From contig OY282560.1 in the NCBI GenBank assembly GCA_958295665.1, forward strand, positions 96,945,930-97,009,929: a stretch of DNA of 64,000 nucleotides. Reading direction: 5' to 3'. The position numbers and the translations under genes are program-made. The notes beneath the pieces were generated by a model, which searched no databases, was not told the origin of the DNA, and saw nothing but the letters and a program-made list of their open reading frames with translations. Of the stretch, positions 14,246 to 27,480 are shown one piece after another (position 1 is the stretch's first letter; each line of letters starts with the position of its first letter). Origin of the DNA: Tipula vernalis (lineage: Eukaryota > Arthropoda > Insecta > Diptera > Tipulidae).

Positions 14246-14324
14246 TTATTTTTGTATTCATTATGTAAGTGTGTGGGATAGAAAAGCGATGCTTCATCCA
14301 GGATTAATTGATAAATAAATAAAT

Positions 14325-14331
14325 AAATATT
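14325..14331. repeat. Target site duplication, right copy (AAATATT)
   Basis: It matches 11268-11274. Host sequence resumes with GAAAGG..., which lines up with the sister repeats at about 7258 and 9825. Confidence 0.5.
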
Positions 14332-15960
14332 GAAAGGATGGTTGCTTCCGTAACAGTACAAAGGGTTCTAATTTAAAGTAAGAAGAGCATTTAAAAATTT
14401 AAAGATCTTTAAAAAATAAAAGAATTTTAAAAAAATTTACAAATATAAATTAATTAATAATTCAAGAACTTTTGTATTTCATTAAAAATTTGTCAAAAAT
14501 AAAAATTAAATGAAATTTAACGGGACTGTAGAATTTCTTGTAGTTGTCAAAATTCTTAGAACTCTTCTCATTTTGAATACAAAAATAAAATTTTAATTCA
14601 TCGTTTATGTCTGTCAACTTATGTATTTTAACTTTACTTTTTAAAGAATTTTAAGAATTTTAGGTTGAGTTTAGTTAAAATTTTATGAGAATTTATTAAA
14701 TTTTTAAAAAATTTGAAGATATTAGATTTTATTAAAGCTGTTCATTTTACATAAACATTTGAAGAAATCTAAAAAGTTCTAGAAATTTTAAGAAATGTAA
14801 GATATTCTAGAAATAATTCCTTAAAAAATCAAATTTTTTTCAATTTTAAAATAATTGCTTTTTTCAATTATTGATTGTTATTCTAGGATTTTCAGAAACT
14901 AACGACATTTTAGAATTTTCACTGTAACATAATTTAAGCATTTCAAGAAATTTACAAATGACAAAGATTTCAAAAGATTTAAGAATTTTAAGAGTACTTG
15001 TAATGATAATTTTAGGAATTTTTTTTTTTAATTCTGTTGTTTCAAAATGTCCTTGAAAAATTTCATGTAATCAAAAATAAATAAACTCCAAAAATTGAAA
15101 GGTTATTGTTAAGCAAAACTTACTTTTGTGGTTTTAAATTTAAAGTAAGCCAAGCATTTAAACATTTGAGGAGAGTGAGGCTTAATGGATTTGATTTCGA
15201 AATTTGGAAATTTCACCTATTTATTAAAATTCTAAGAACTCATCTTATTAGAAATACAAGCATAACGTGTTAGTAGTGTGGCCTTATCAACTGAAACAAA
15301 ATTTATAATGTTGAATATAGCCAGTAAACGAAAATCCGGATACTTATGCTTTGAACTTCAGAAATGATTCAAATTCGTACAAGGTCAAATGATTTGTTCA
15401 GTTTTGGTTTTACGAGACTTAAAATGACTGAAATGGACTTTTCTAAAAGATGTTGGGATTTTGCTAGGTACCCTTACGAACAATAGGTGATTATCTCGAA
15501 TTTTATTAAACGAGGAATGTATTAATTATAATATTCATAAATGGTGGTCCATACACGGTGAAATTGTCCGAAAAAATTTAAAATATTTTTTTATTCATTT
15601 CTCAAAGAAAGCACATCTAAAATCTACAAGAGTTGGAGAAAATTAGGAATTTTATACAATCAATAATTTTTAAATATTTCATGATATTCTATACAGGAAA
15701 TTTTACACCTTGAAGGTGTTACAAGGAAATTTGAAAATTTTAAGATATTCAACTTTAAAATATCTAAGTTTTAAGAAAAGTACTTGGTTTCAAAACGCCG
15801 TACTGGCAATAATTTGTATTATTAAAAATAAATATTTTGAAAAATTTCGGCAATTCTCTAAATTCAATTAAAGAGATTTAACAACTAATGGAATTTTTAA
15901 AATATTTAAGCATCTCAAGAACTTTCCTGTATATAATAACTTTTAATTGGTTCATTTCAA
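14332..15960. repeat. Degenerate satellite block B, right part
   Basis: This continues the same repeat family as 4900-11267. The word GGGACTGTAGAATTTCTTGTAG lies near 14523. ATACTTATGCTTTGAACTTCA near 15340 is a drifted copy of the GCTTGTGCTGTGGAC word. CATTTCTCAAAGAAAGC lies near 15597 and the TTTTATTAAACGAGG end near 15505. It is more diverged than the copies left of the LINE. No gene. Confidence 0.55.
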
Positions 15961-17800
15961 AACCGTTTCCTGGGCTTAATGGCACAACTGGATCCACGGT
16001 GGTTACCCAGAACAAGACTCTTCAGAGGTAATATTCTGAACTTATAGAAATACCTAAGCACCTTTACATTTTATATCTCAATTTTTGTTTTTTACGTAAA
16101 AGCTCATTTAACAATCCTGTATGTAAAGAGGAAATAATATTTTTAAAAAGTTTGTTATGATGTACATATATCAAACTATAAGGTTGGAAAAGTCTCAAAG
16201 GTTTGGAGCCTTGGGAACCTTCACGTTATGTATTATAATTTAAAGGTTAAACTACTAAGGGTACATGTTCTAGAAATTATTATAACCGTATAATTAGAGC
16301 TTTAAAGCTATTTGTGAATAAAATGGAAGGCCAGATTAATTTTTCGGGACGCAACAACCAAAACCTATATCAATTCAAATTTGAAAATCAGTTCAATTGA
16401 GTTATATCCGTTTAAACCTTAAGTTGCTTTATAGTTAGCTATAAATGTATAGAATTACTATATTCTAATCTAGACCATACTTAAACATAAAAGGGGAATT
16501 AAGTTCATCGATACATATCTCGTGTCATGTTAAATGGATATGGACGCGTGGTACCCCGTGGTTATTCTCATAAAAATTATAAAATCATAAATTCTATCAA
16601 AATAAAAATAAATGTTTGAACCATAACAAGTGGAAAAATAGTTTCCTTCTCTATGATTATCTAACATGATCGTCATCATCATCATAAAATAATAATTTGA
16701 TCGCATACTGTGAATAATAAAATTATTATCGAAAAATAAAATTGGATAAATTCGTTATAATCAGGTAATATTATGTGTTGTGTGTCCATGATGGCTTTAT
16801 TAAAAAAATTATTGAGCCCCTTGTTGGGCGCCGACATATTTGTTTTGCGCAATCCAAACGATTTTGGACTATGTATGTACATCATGGTTTATTCATCATC
16901 ATTTATTTATTTGTTTTGTGTCGCTACATTTCAAACAAACAGATTAATCATACATATGTATGTACGATGCATTATATACATAAAGCATAAATACAACAAA
17001 ATAATGGACGCAATAAACCTTTCTTTTGAATATAAATTAAGAAACTCTTAAATCTCTTAATTATATCATCATAATCATACAGCATATTAAAAAAAAAAAA
17101 AATAACAATATGCATTATACATACAACTTGTATATATACAAACATAAGTTTTCTCAAGATTCCAACAGATTAGCTCAACAGTAACAATAACATAACAGAT
17201 TTCACTTTTCTTAATACATTTCTTGGTAAATGCTGTTCACCCACCAATTATATTGTAAATAAAAAATTAAAAAAACAGATCGTAATAAATAATATGCTTA
17301 TATGCTGTGCCGTTGTACATAATGCAAATTATTTTCAAGGACATACCTTGCAAACAATGTTTGTATGTCAATGATCGGTTATAAATATTCAATTATATCC
17401 TTAATGGAAAAATCGCACAACTCGCCCAAAAAACAGGTCTCTCAAATAATTTTGGTATGCATAAATTTGGACTGCAGACTGTAAAACATTTCGCTATCTC
17501 ATTTATTATTTTATGCTGCCCAAAATGTACGCATTGATTGTGTATATAAAATGTACAATAAAACGATAAAAACCCAACCACAAACGTAATGTAATAAAAT
17601 CAGAAATACATTTTTGTGTACAACGACTTTGTGCGGAGAGACGGAATGATGTATAAATTTGGAAATTCATTATTTACAAGAAATCTTTTAATAAATTACG
17701 TAGTGCGCGTCTTTTAGTTGCACGTCCTATTTTCAATTGCTACAGGACAATAATAAACCAATAAATAGAATTTTTTATTCAATTATTTAGAATGATAACG
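15960..17800. other. Non-repetitive stretch, no gene recognised
   Basis: It begins with a short less AT-rich patch (15965-16035) containing ATGGCACAACTGGATCC and a CAGAG|GTAATA donor-like site. No acceptor or known protein motif is apparent, so I do not call an exon. The remainder is AT-rich with scattered short frames that look like chance. Confidence 0.4.
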
Positions 17801-19200
17801 GTTTGAAAATAATTTTCACTCAAAATCAGTTTAAAACTTTAAATAAACCTTGCTCTGAATTTGTTTTAAGTCTCTTTTCTAATTTTAATTAATTTCGCGT
17901 TAAATCGGTCCTTCTAAATATTCCACTAGAACTTTAAGAATTTTGCATTTTTCGTAAAAGCATGCCATGACTAAAGACTTATATTAAGCAGGACCACCAA
18001 ATTAAGCCAAATTTTACTCAGATCACATTAGTTGTAATGTTTTCCTTAATTTTCTAGAAATTTATTTTCCAACTGATCAAATTAAAATCAAATCCTACTC
18101 AATTTAAGTCATAATTGATTTAGAATTTAATCGAAGCTTACGGCTATTTCGAAGAGACTTAAATATTAAATTGGATTTGAAAAATGGTATTAAAAATTTG
18201 AATCTGCTTTGATTTTAACAATTTAAGTTTTAGTCAAATTCTATTCTAATTTAGTTAAATTTATTCAAACTTCAAAACTATTCTGAATTTATGTCAAATA
18301 TCCATTCCAACGTTAGGCAAAATTAAAGTCAGATTTGATATAATTTGAGCTAAAAAAATCGTACACCTAAACTATAATGAAATTACCAATTAAATTCTGG
18401 TAATCTTTTTTGATTTTAAACTGATTTGGGTTTGAATTAATTTTAAACCAAACAGGCCATCATTGAAAATGCAGGTTTAAATTGTACTGGAATATGGGAT
18501 ATAAAGTTGTGGTAAAGTTAGAATATAGTCTTAAAAAAATGTCTAATGAATTACACGTTTAAATTTAGCTAGAATATGGAGATTTAAAATTTGAATAGAA
18601 TCTGAGTTTTGGTTAAATATTTTTTCTAGAGAGTTTCATTTTCGCTTGGATTGATTTGGGTATAGTTTCCATGCAAACTTCATTTATATTCGAATGATAA
18701 AACTGAAAATTAGGTATTTAGATCTCTTCCAACCCTATTCTACTAAACAAAATCTATTCAAAACCTGTTCTATAAATGTTTTTCCAATCATTCAGATTAG
18801 GTTTAACATTAGTCAAATTGTACACAAGTATGTACGCAAGTTAAGAAATTATATTTAAATAATCAAACAAATTCTAATAAATCTTTGGGTTTAAATAAAA
18901 TTTCTTATCAAATAAGTCCATCTCCAAACAATTCCAGTCAAACTATAATCAAATCCTGTTCCAATATACTCAAATTATGTCCATTTCAGTTTTTGTGCAG
19001 TCTTTTGACTCAATTCAATACTTTATTTTAGTTCCTACGTAAGAGAATTTAATCCAGTTTCGAACTGATGAGCTTATGATTATGAAAAAAATCAATCTTC
19101 TCATCAGGCCGTGGCGACTGGACTGATTATACCACAATTTACATTCTATATATACAGAACGTATTGTGCGTTATGGTACTAGCGAATCATAACTAATACA
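17800..19200. other. AT-rich stretch, weakly repetitive, no gene recognised
   Basis: Scattered words such as TTTAAA, AATTTAGTC and CAAATTC recur, but I could not fix a repeat unit. It grades into the pyrimidine-rich minisatellite that starts near 19200. Confidence 0.35.
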
Positions 19201-22200
19201 GATAAATTCTCTTACAATTTTTTCTTCTTCACGACATTCACACAGAAATTACACGAATTAATTAATTAACATTCAAAATTTAAAAGTTCTTAAAATTATA
19301 CTGAATCAAATTTTTATTTTAGTTTTTCCTTTTATTCACTCAAATTTATTTTTTTCGCAATTTAACCTATATGTTAAAAATTGGTTTCAAGTCAATTTTT
19401 ATTTCAGTTCTTATATTTTTCACTCAAACTTATTTTCTTTTTCTAACTTTTACCTACTATTAAATTTTGATTCATTTCAATTTTTCATTTGATTTCTACA
19501 ATTTTTTCATTCAAATTTAATTTTTGTTTTCAATTATATCTACTTTAAAAATTTGATTCAATACAATTTTTTAGTGCAGTTCTTCGAGTTGTTCACTTCA
19601 ATTTCTTTTTTTCGCACTTTTACCTACATTAAACCTTCATTGGGACTAAGTTTTATCGATCTTAAGATTAGAATCAATTCAATTTTTTATTTCAATTTTT
19701 TCATTTTATTTTATTCAAATTAATATTTTCGCACTTTCACATTAAAGTTCACTTGTTTACAATTAGACAAAAATTTAGTCCTTAAAATTTGACTGAATTC
19801 AATTTTTTAGTTCGACTCAAATTGTTGTTGGCAATTTCACCTACTTTAAAAATTTGATTCAATTCAATTGTTTATTACTGTTCTTACATTTTTTTCGTTA
19901 GTTACATTTTTTCACTCAAATTTTTCTTTCTTTCGCAATTTTGCCTACATTAAAATATGATTCAATTCAATGTTTTTTCAGTTCTTACATTTTTTCCACC
20001 CACATTTAATTTTTTCCGCCCTAAAATTTATTTTTTTTCTATCTACATTAAAACTGAAATTTGTAGTTCTTAAATGAATTCCATTCATTTTCAATTCTGT
20101 TCTCTAATTTTTTTCACTCAAATTTATTTTTTCCCACTCAATTTTTTTCTCATTTTCAGTGCGAATTTAGTCTATTTCGTAAACAAATTTCCCCTTCTAA
20201 ATAAAACTGTTTTAATTACATATAAAATATTTTTATATTGCAGAAAATTTTTCCAATTCAACTTTTTTATTGAATTCTTATATTTTTTTCACTCAAATTT
20301 ATTTTATTTTCGCACTTTCACCAACGTTAAAAATTTGAATGAATTCAATTTTTTATTTCCTTATAATTTTTCCTATCAAATTAATTTTATTGTACTTTCA
20401 CATTACATTAAATCTAAAATTTGTAGTTCTTTAAATTTGTCTAAATTCAAATTTTTTTCTAGTTCTTACTTTTTTCACTCAAATTTTTTTTTTCGCACAT
20501 CCATCTGCTTTAAAATTTTGATTCAATTCAATTTTTCATTTTGGTTCATTTTTTCAAACCATTTTTTTAGTTACTTAGATTTTCTTCACTCAAATCTATT
20601 TTTTGCGCACTTTCACGTACATTAAAACTAAAATTTGACTTAATTCAATGTTTATTTCAATTGTTACATTTTTCCAATCAAATTTAATTTTGGCTTTCAA
20701 TTTCATCTACTTTAAAAATTTGAATCAATACAATTTTTTTTTATTTAAGTTTTTCCAATTTTTCACTCAAATTTATTTATTTCCCGCACTTTACATTAAA
20801 CCTGCATTGGAACTAAAATTTGTAGTGCTTAAAATTTAACTCTATTCAATTTTTTTTTCGTTTCTTACATTTTTTCACTCAAATTTTTTTTCGCACATCC
20901 ATCTGCTTTAAAATTTTGATTCAATTCAATTTTTCATTTCGGTTCTTAGATTTTTTCACTCAAATGTCAATTCAATTTTTTAGTTACTTAGATTTTCTTC
21001 ACTCAAATCTATTTTCATCTAAAACTAAAATTTGCGGTTCTTAAAATTTGACTGAATTCTACGTTTATTTCAATTCTTTCATTTTTTCCAATCAAATTTA
21101 ATTTTGGTTTTCAATTTTACTTCACTTTACTTTAAAAATTTGATTCAATAGCTACAATTTTTTTTTATTTCAGTTCATCCAATTTTTCACTCAAATTTTT
21201 TTTGTTCACACTTTACATTAAACCTGCATTGGAATTAAAATTTAGTGCCTAAAATTTAACTCAATTCAATTTTTTCTTCGGTTCTTACATTTTTATCGCA
21301 TTTATTTATTATGTTTTTTTCGTATTTTCACCTTAATTAAAAATTTGATTCAGTTCAATTTCTATCAATTCTAACATTTTTTCCTATAAAATTTGTTTTC
21401 GCACTCTCAGCTACTATGCATTAAAACTAAAATTTGTAGTTCTTGAGATTAGAATCAATTCAATTTTTTGTTTCAGTTCTTTAATTTTTTTTCCACTCAA
21501 ATTAATTTTTTTGTACATTCATCTACAGTAAAGATTTGGTTCAATTCAATTTTTGTTTTCAATGTTCCTTCTACCCAAATTTGAATTTTCTTCACACTTT
21601 CACCTACATTTACACAAAAAATTTTAGTTCTTAAAATTTGACTACATTTTTCACTCAAAATTATGGAAATTTTCTCATTTTAACCTACGAGGTTAAAATT
21701 TTTAAATTTTATATTCCAGTTACTCACAATTTTTCACTCAAATTTTTCTTTTTTCGGAGCTTCGCCTACATTAAAATTTGATTCAGTTCGATTTTTTTAA
21801 TTTAGTTATTTTATCGCACTTCCACCTACATTAAAAATTTGATGCAATTTAATTTTTTTCCAATTCTTACATTTTGTGCACTGAAATTGTTTGTCGCACT
21901 TTCATCTATATTAAAATTAAAATTTATAGTTCTTGAAATTTGAATCAATTCCATTCATTTTTAATTCAGTTCTTAAACTTTTTTCACTCAAATTTATTTT
22001 TTTCTCATTCAATTTTTTTTTGCTCTTTCACCTATTTTAAGATTTTGATCAAATTCAATTTTTTATTTCTATTCTTACATTCTTTTAATCAAATTAATTT
22101 TTTCCAAATATCACCTATGTGCTCGTATATCAAAACAAAAATGTTTATTTCTTAAATTTGATTCAATTCAATATTTTATTTCAGTTCATATATTTTAGCA

Positions 22201-22339
22201 TGCAAATTTAATTCTTATTCTCAATTTCACCTTTTTTAAAAATTTGATTAAATTCAATTGTTTGTTACTGTTTTTATATTTTTCTCACTCAAACTTATTA
22301 TTTTTCGCATTTTTGCCTAAATCAAAAATTTTAAATTTT

Positions 22340-22760
22340 TATTCCAGTTACTCACATTTTTTCACTTAAATTTTTCTTTCTTTCGCAATTTTGCCTACAT
22401 TAAAATTGGTTTCAATTCAATATTTTATTTCAGTTTTTATATTTTTTCACCAAAATTTAGTTTTTTTTGCACTCAAATTTATTTTTTGCGCTTTCTACCT
22501 ACATATATATTAAATCTCAAGTTTGTAGTTCTCAAAATTTTAATCAATTCCATTCATTTTTAATTCAGTTCTAAAATTTTTTGACTCAAATTTATTTTTC
22601 ACCTACTGTAAAATTTGGATCCAATTCAATTTTTTATTTCAATTCTTTCATTTTTTCACTCAAATTAATATTTTTTTGCACTTCCAGCTACATTAAATAT
22701 GTGAATCAATTCAGTTTTTTATTTCCTTACATTTTTCCTACTCAAATTGATTTTATTGCA
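22340..22760. repeat. Higher-order duplicate within block D, copy 1
   Basis: It contains the ordered set TTCCAGTTACTCACATTTTT, TTTCGCAATTTTGCCTACAT, CACCAAAATTTAGTTTTTTT, a GCGCTTTCTACCTAC word and GGATCCAATTCA. The same set in the same order occurs at about 23450-23790. Confidence 0.6.
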
Positions 22761-23449
22761 CTATCACCAACATTAAAACTAAAATTACAATTTGTCACTC
22801 AAATTTTTTTTCAGTTCTTACAATTTGTCACTCAAATTTTTTTTCGCACTTTCACCTACATTAAAAATTTGATTCAATTCAACTTTTTATATCATTTATT
22901 ACATTTTTTTCACTCAAATTTAGTTTAGTACAAATTTAGTACATTAAAAATTTGATTCAATTTAATTTTTTGTTCAGTTCCTACATTTTTTGCACTGAAA
23001 TTTTTTTTTTCACTTTCATCTACATTAAAACTAAAATTTGTGCTTCTTAAACTTTGTCTGAATTCAATTTTTTGTTTCAGTTCGTTTTGTTTGCAATTTC
23101 ACCCATTTTAAAAATTTGATTCAATTCAATAGTTTATTTCAGTTCTTATATTTTTGCACCCAAATTTTGTTTCTCCCGCCCTCAAATTTATTTTTTTTTC
23201 TACCTAGATTAGAATTAATATTTGTAGTTCTTGAAATTTGAATCAATTCCATTCATTTTTAATTCAGTTCTTAAACTTTTTTCACTCAAATTTATTTGTT
23301 TCTTACTCCATTTTTTTCCACCTCTTTTAAAATTTTGATTCACCTACTTTAAAAATTTGATTAAATTCAACTGTTTGTTACTGTTTTTACATTTTTTTCA
23401 CTCAAATTTGTCATTTTTTGCGTTTTTCCCTAAATCAAAAATTTTAAAT

Positions 23450-23790
23450 TTCTTATTCCAGTTAGTAACATTTTTTCACTCAAATTTTTATTACTTTCGC
23501 AATTTTGCCTACATTAAAATTTGATTTAATTCAATATTTAATTTCAGTTTTTATATTTTTTCACCAAAATTTAGTTTTTTTTGCACTCAAATTTATTTTT
23601 TGCGCTTTCTACCTACTTATATTAAAACTCAAATTTGTAGTTCTTAAAATTTGAATCAGTTCCATTCATTTTTAATTCAGTTCTAAAATTTTTTCACTCA
23701 AATTTATTTTTCACCTACTTTAAAATTTGGATCCAATTCAGTTTTTTATTTCAATTCTTTCCTTATATTTTTTTCTTTCCTTACATTTTT
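23450..23790. repeat. Higher-order duplicate within block D, copy 2
   Basis: It matches 22340-22760, including the otherwise unique GGATCCAATTCA word, at an offset of about 1.1 kb. This indicates duplication of a multi-unit segment after the basic array had formed. Confidence 0.6.
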
Positions 23791-24559
23791 ACTCCTCAAA
23801 TTGATTTTTTTCTGCACTTTGAACAACATTAAAACTAAAATTGGTAGTTCTTACAATTCTTACAATTTGTCACTGAAATTTTTTTCGCACTTTCACCTAC
23901 ATTAAAAATTTGATTCAATTAAAATTTTTATATCAAATCTTACATTTTTTACTCAAATTCACTTTTTCGCAATTTCACTTATGTATGTCAAAACTAAAAT
24001 TTTTAGTTATTAAGTTTGATTCGATTTGATTTTTTTTCCGTTCTTATAATTTTTCACTCAATTGTTTTTCTCACTTTTAAACTAAAATTTGTAGTTCTTA
24101 CGGTTTTACATTTTTTCACTCAAATTAATTTTTTGTTTGCAATTTCATCTATTTTAAAATTTTGATTCAATTCAATTTTTTTTATTTTTTCAATTCTTTA
24201 ATTTTTTCACTCAAATTTTTTTTTCGTCCTTATTTCACTCAATTCAAATTTTTATTTAAGTCCTTACATTTTTCACTCAAATTTATTTGTTTCTCAGTTC
24301 TCACATTTTTTCACTCAAATTTTTTTTGTTTGTACTTTTGTACCTACATTAAAACTAAGATTGGTTAGTTCTTCAAGTTTGACTCAATTAATTTGTCTAT
24401 TTCAGTTCTTACAATTTTTCACTAAAATTTTTTGTTCGTAATTTCACGTACATTAAAAATTTGGCTTAATTCAATTTTTTATTTCAGTTCCTTCATTTGT
24501 ATCACTAGAATTTAATTTTTTTGCACTTTCAATTTCAAAATTTGAATTCAATCTATATC

Positions 24560-27480
24560 TGGATTTAATGTCTTTAACTGTATTTAAATCTGACGTTACG
24601 AGTTCTAGTGATTTTATCTGGCACTGTCATTACATATTTGATGATTTATATTTCAGCTTACTGTTTGCGGCATGTAGAACTCAGTTTTAGATAGCCACAA
24701 TGTATTTTAATAGGCCAGTTGTGGTTGAAGAGATTTAGTAATTATTTTAGCAGTAAGATCGATAGTGACTTAAATGTTGGTTCTATTTAGTTTTTTTGGA
24801 ATGGTTTACGATGACCTTTCAGTAAAAAGATCATTCGTTTGTTGAAGAGTTCGAGAAAAAAATATTATTCTAGTGCTAGATAAAGTTAATTTTAATTTTT
24901 CGATTTTGCTCCTGATCTAAAGACCTTTAGGCCATATATTGCTTCAACGAGTCGTACATTATTCCTATTCTATTTGGCCTAACAGGTGCTTTTAAAAAAG
25001 TCGTAAGGCCCATCTTATTTTTTATATTTGATAAGCAATTCAAAAAGTAATCAAACTAAAAAAACAATTCATAATCAATCATCCAAAACTTAATACGAAT
25101 TAATCATCTGAATTTTAAAATTCAGGTATTCATACACTTGTATGTAACAATTATTGTTAATTCTGATGAGTTCACGTTTTATTAACAATAATAAACTTAA
25201 AATAAATATTAAGACATAATTTAAAAGGAAAATAAAAAAACATCATACCTTATCGCACCATGTCTGCGACGTGTACATATGAATATGACATGGGATAGCT
25301 AAATTCCCGAATTATGACAGAATTTGTATTTAGATTTTTTGGGATCCAAATCATTTATCTGCGCGGTTAAAAAATCCAAAATGATAATCAGACGGCGTCT
25401 GTCTCTCTACAGGTTTGAATTTTATTAATTTATTTGTAGTTTTTGTTTTTTCTTTTTTGATTGGACACATTGTTCAGCTCGAATTTTATGCCAAATCATT
25501 ATTTAGAGTGCTTAATCAACTCGAAAACAAAAAAAAAAAAACATCAAACCAATTATATTTTGTATTTATACCAAAGCTTGATACATGTAGTAGTCAGACA
25601 CGAACTAGGAAATATGTTTGTTAAATAATTTCGAGTCAATAGGTTAAACCCTATTAAAATCACTCTAAATATGTCGAAATTAATCGTATGGTCGACGGTG
25701 TCCTAAGTATAATATTAATAACTGTATTTCCGGCATTTAATTCGATTTTTTTTTTCGTTGTTGTTTCTTTTGACAGACACACTGTAAAGTATAATCTATA
25801 ATCTTGATTGCGCGCATTTGCTCTCGAAATTAAATAAATTTAAAAAATAAAAAGGCGTTGTCCAATTGTGACAAAACTTGATACATTTTTCGTTGTGCTT
25901 TTTGTAATATATTCAATCTAAATCTATTACACACCCAAGACAAAGAAATTGGAATTTATCGCGTTATCTTATGCCGCGTATATATTTAAAAACTGTTTTT
26001 GTTATAGAAAAATAAAAGTTGGCGACCTTGTCGCGTGCAGATTTAAAATTTTGTTAATAATCACTTTATATATTATATTATTAAACAACTCTAGTTTTAT
26101 ATAATATCTATAAAATTTGCCAAAGCAAAATGATCACTGCGATCAATCGATGAAATATTCGAACATCATTGCAAAATTGCATAATTAAGTTGTGCGAATT
26201 ATTATTTTTTTTTATTTTATTTAATCGATTGATCATGAATTTATGTACAAGAAATCGATTATCCCTTAAAGGTAATCTACTTATATAATATGTAAATATG
26301 TATGCATGTTGCAAAGTAGTTATAATTACAACAAAATAAAAATCTGATTTTGATTGAAAAATTGATACATGAACTGGGTAGATGAAAACGTGAATTGCAT
26401 AACAACGAAAGTTGTATATATGGATTGTATGTTTGCACGATCATGAACTTATTTATATGTTGAGATGATCGTATATATTTAATAATAATTTTTTTTACAC
26501 TGTGCTCTAAATACACATACAGTAAGATTAAATAAAAATGTTATTCAATGCAATTATAATTAAATAATTTTAGTACCGCGCCAACGTAATTAAAACAACC
26601 ATCGCAAATATTATATTAAACAAACAAACAATTAAATCAAGGCCACTGCAGCACATATTCTTAAGGCGGGGGAAAATACAACAAACCGTTTTGTTTTACG
26701 GTTCAATAATTTGCTCCTTGGAAGTATTGGCCTAATTTTAATTAATTAAAAACTAAACAAATTGTGAAATTACAACACAACATACTCAAAATTTAGACAG
26801 TAAAAATCTTGAAAATTCTAAATTACCTATTGTCTTAAAAAAATATTTTCTGATTTTCTTTTGTTATTTTATAAATTAAGATTAATGATCCAAGTTACGA
26901 TAGGATTATCTCTCTGCTTAAATATAAATTAATATACCGCGCGCGCTCTTAAACATTTAACATATTTCATAAACATAAATTGATCGATCGATGATCGATT
27001 TGGTTTAATTTTATGGAAATTTCAAGGTGATCTTCGAGATAACAAAATCAAAACCAAAAAAAAAAGTAAAAAACAAACTCATAAAATATTAAGATCACGA
27101 TCAAATCGGTACAAGGCTAAAAAGTAGTTTGTCTTCTATAAATTAATTATCATCCGCCGCCGCGATAAGAAATTGCATTTCCGTGTATCATCCAAAGGTT
27201 ATTTTTATGAAAAAAAAAAAAATTAAGATGATCTTGAATATTAAGATCACTTCAACAACTCATGTTGTTTTTGTTAATTACTTTTTGTGACAAGTTAATA
27301 ATACTTTTACGTCTCATCCATTATACATACACACACACACACACACCAGAAAAAATGTATTTTTATATAGTTTATGTACCGGAGGAGTTTCAGCCTTCCC
27401 ACACGACCTTGACTACGAACGAAAACATTAATACAAAATATTTTAAAAAGGTGAATTGTTTGAATATTTAAGCAGCAATT
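24560..27480. other. Non-repetitive stretch with a CA microsatellite, no gene recognised
   Basis: Ordinary AT-rich sequence. A (AC)9 tract lies at 27329-27346. Short frames (for example 25415-25624 and 26277-26516) lack motifs and splice support. Confidence 0.4.
27329..27346. repeat. (AC)9 microsatellite
   Basis: Uninterrupted AC dinucleotide tract. Confidence 0.95.

Larger units (their letters stand above)
11275..14324 (+). mobile_element. Non-LTR retrotransposon (LINE) relic, Jockey/CR1-like group
   Basis: A 3.05-kb insertion in satellite block B. It carries an ORF2-type protein with an apurinic-like endonuclease followed by a reverse transcriptase, then a short 3' untranslated region and an (AAAT)n tail at 14309-14330. 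No ORF1 (gag) is visible in the roughly 220 bases before the endonuclease, so the copy is probably 5'-truncated. The order of domains, the LNARSL start and the SWNQVP..IR C-terminal region point to the Jockey/CR1/L2 assemblage; the exact clade is uncertain. The copy is dead, with at least three frame breaks (about 11790, 12340 and 12835) and two in-frame stops near 12763 and 12815. AAATATT flanks both ends. Confidence 0.85.
19200..24560. repeat. Pyrimidine-rich minisatellite block D (unit roughly 85-115 bp)
   Basis: Dozens of diverged units each combine TTTTTCACTCAAATTTA, TTTTTCGCACTTTCACC, TACATTAAAATTTGATTC, AATTCAATTTTTTATTTC and AGTTCTTACATT in that order. The + strand is strongly T over A and C over G. 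Higher-order copies exist: about 22340-22760 repeats at about 23450-23790 (offset near 1.1 kb), and the CCATTCATTTT...AGTTCT segment recurs near 20080, 21950, 22550, 23245 and 23665. Open frames here, up to 183 codons, are Phe/Leu/Asn-rich products of the repeat and not genes. Confidence 0.75.

Noticed and set aside
15965..16035. Possible small exon (ATGGCACAACTGGATCC... with CAGAG|GTAATA)
   Set aside because: No acceptor or promoter signal, no recognisable protein, and no link in frame to the MH2 exons.
16773..17051. Overlapping open frames on both strands
   Set aside because: Low-information sequence with no motif; frames on opposite strands overlap completely.
20074..20625. Open frame of 183 codons, plus strand
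   Set aside because: It is almost entirely Phe, Leu, Asn, Ser and Tyr, lies fully inside the pyrimidine-rich minisatellite, and repeats with its unit. It is a composition artefact.
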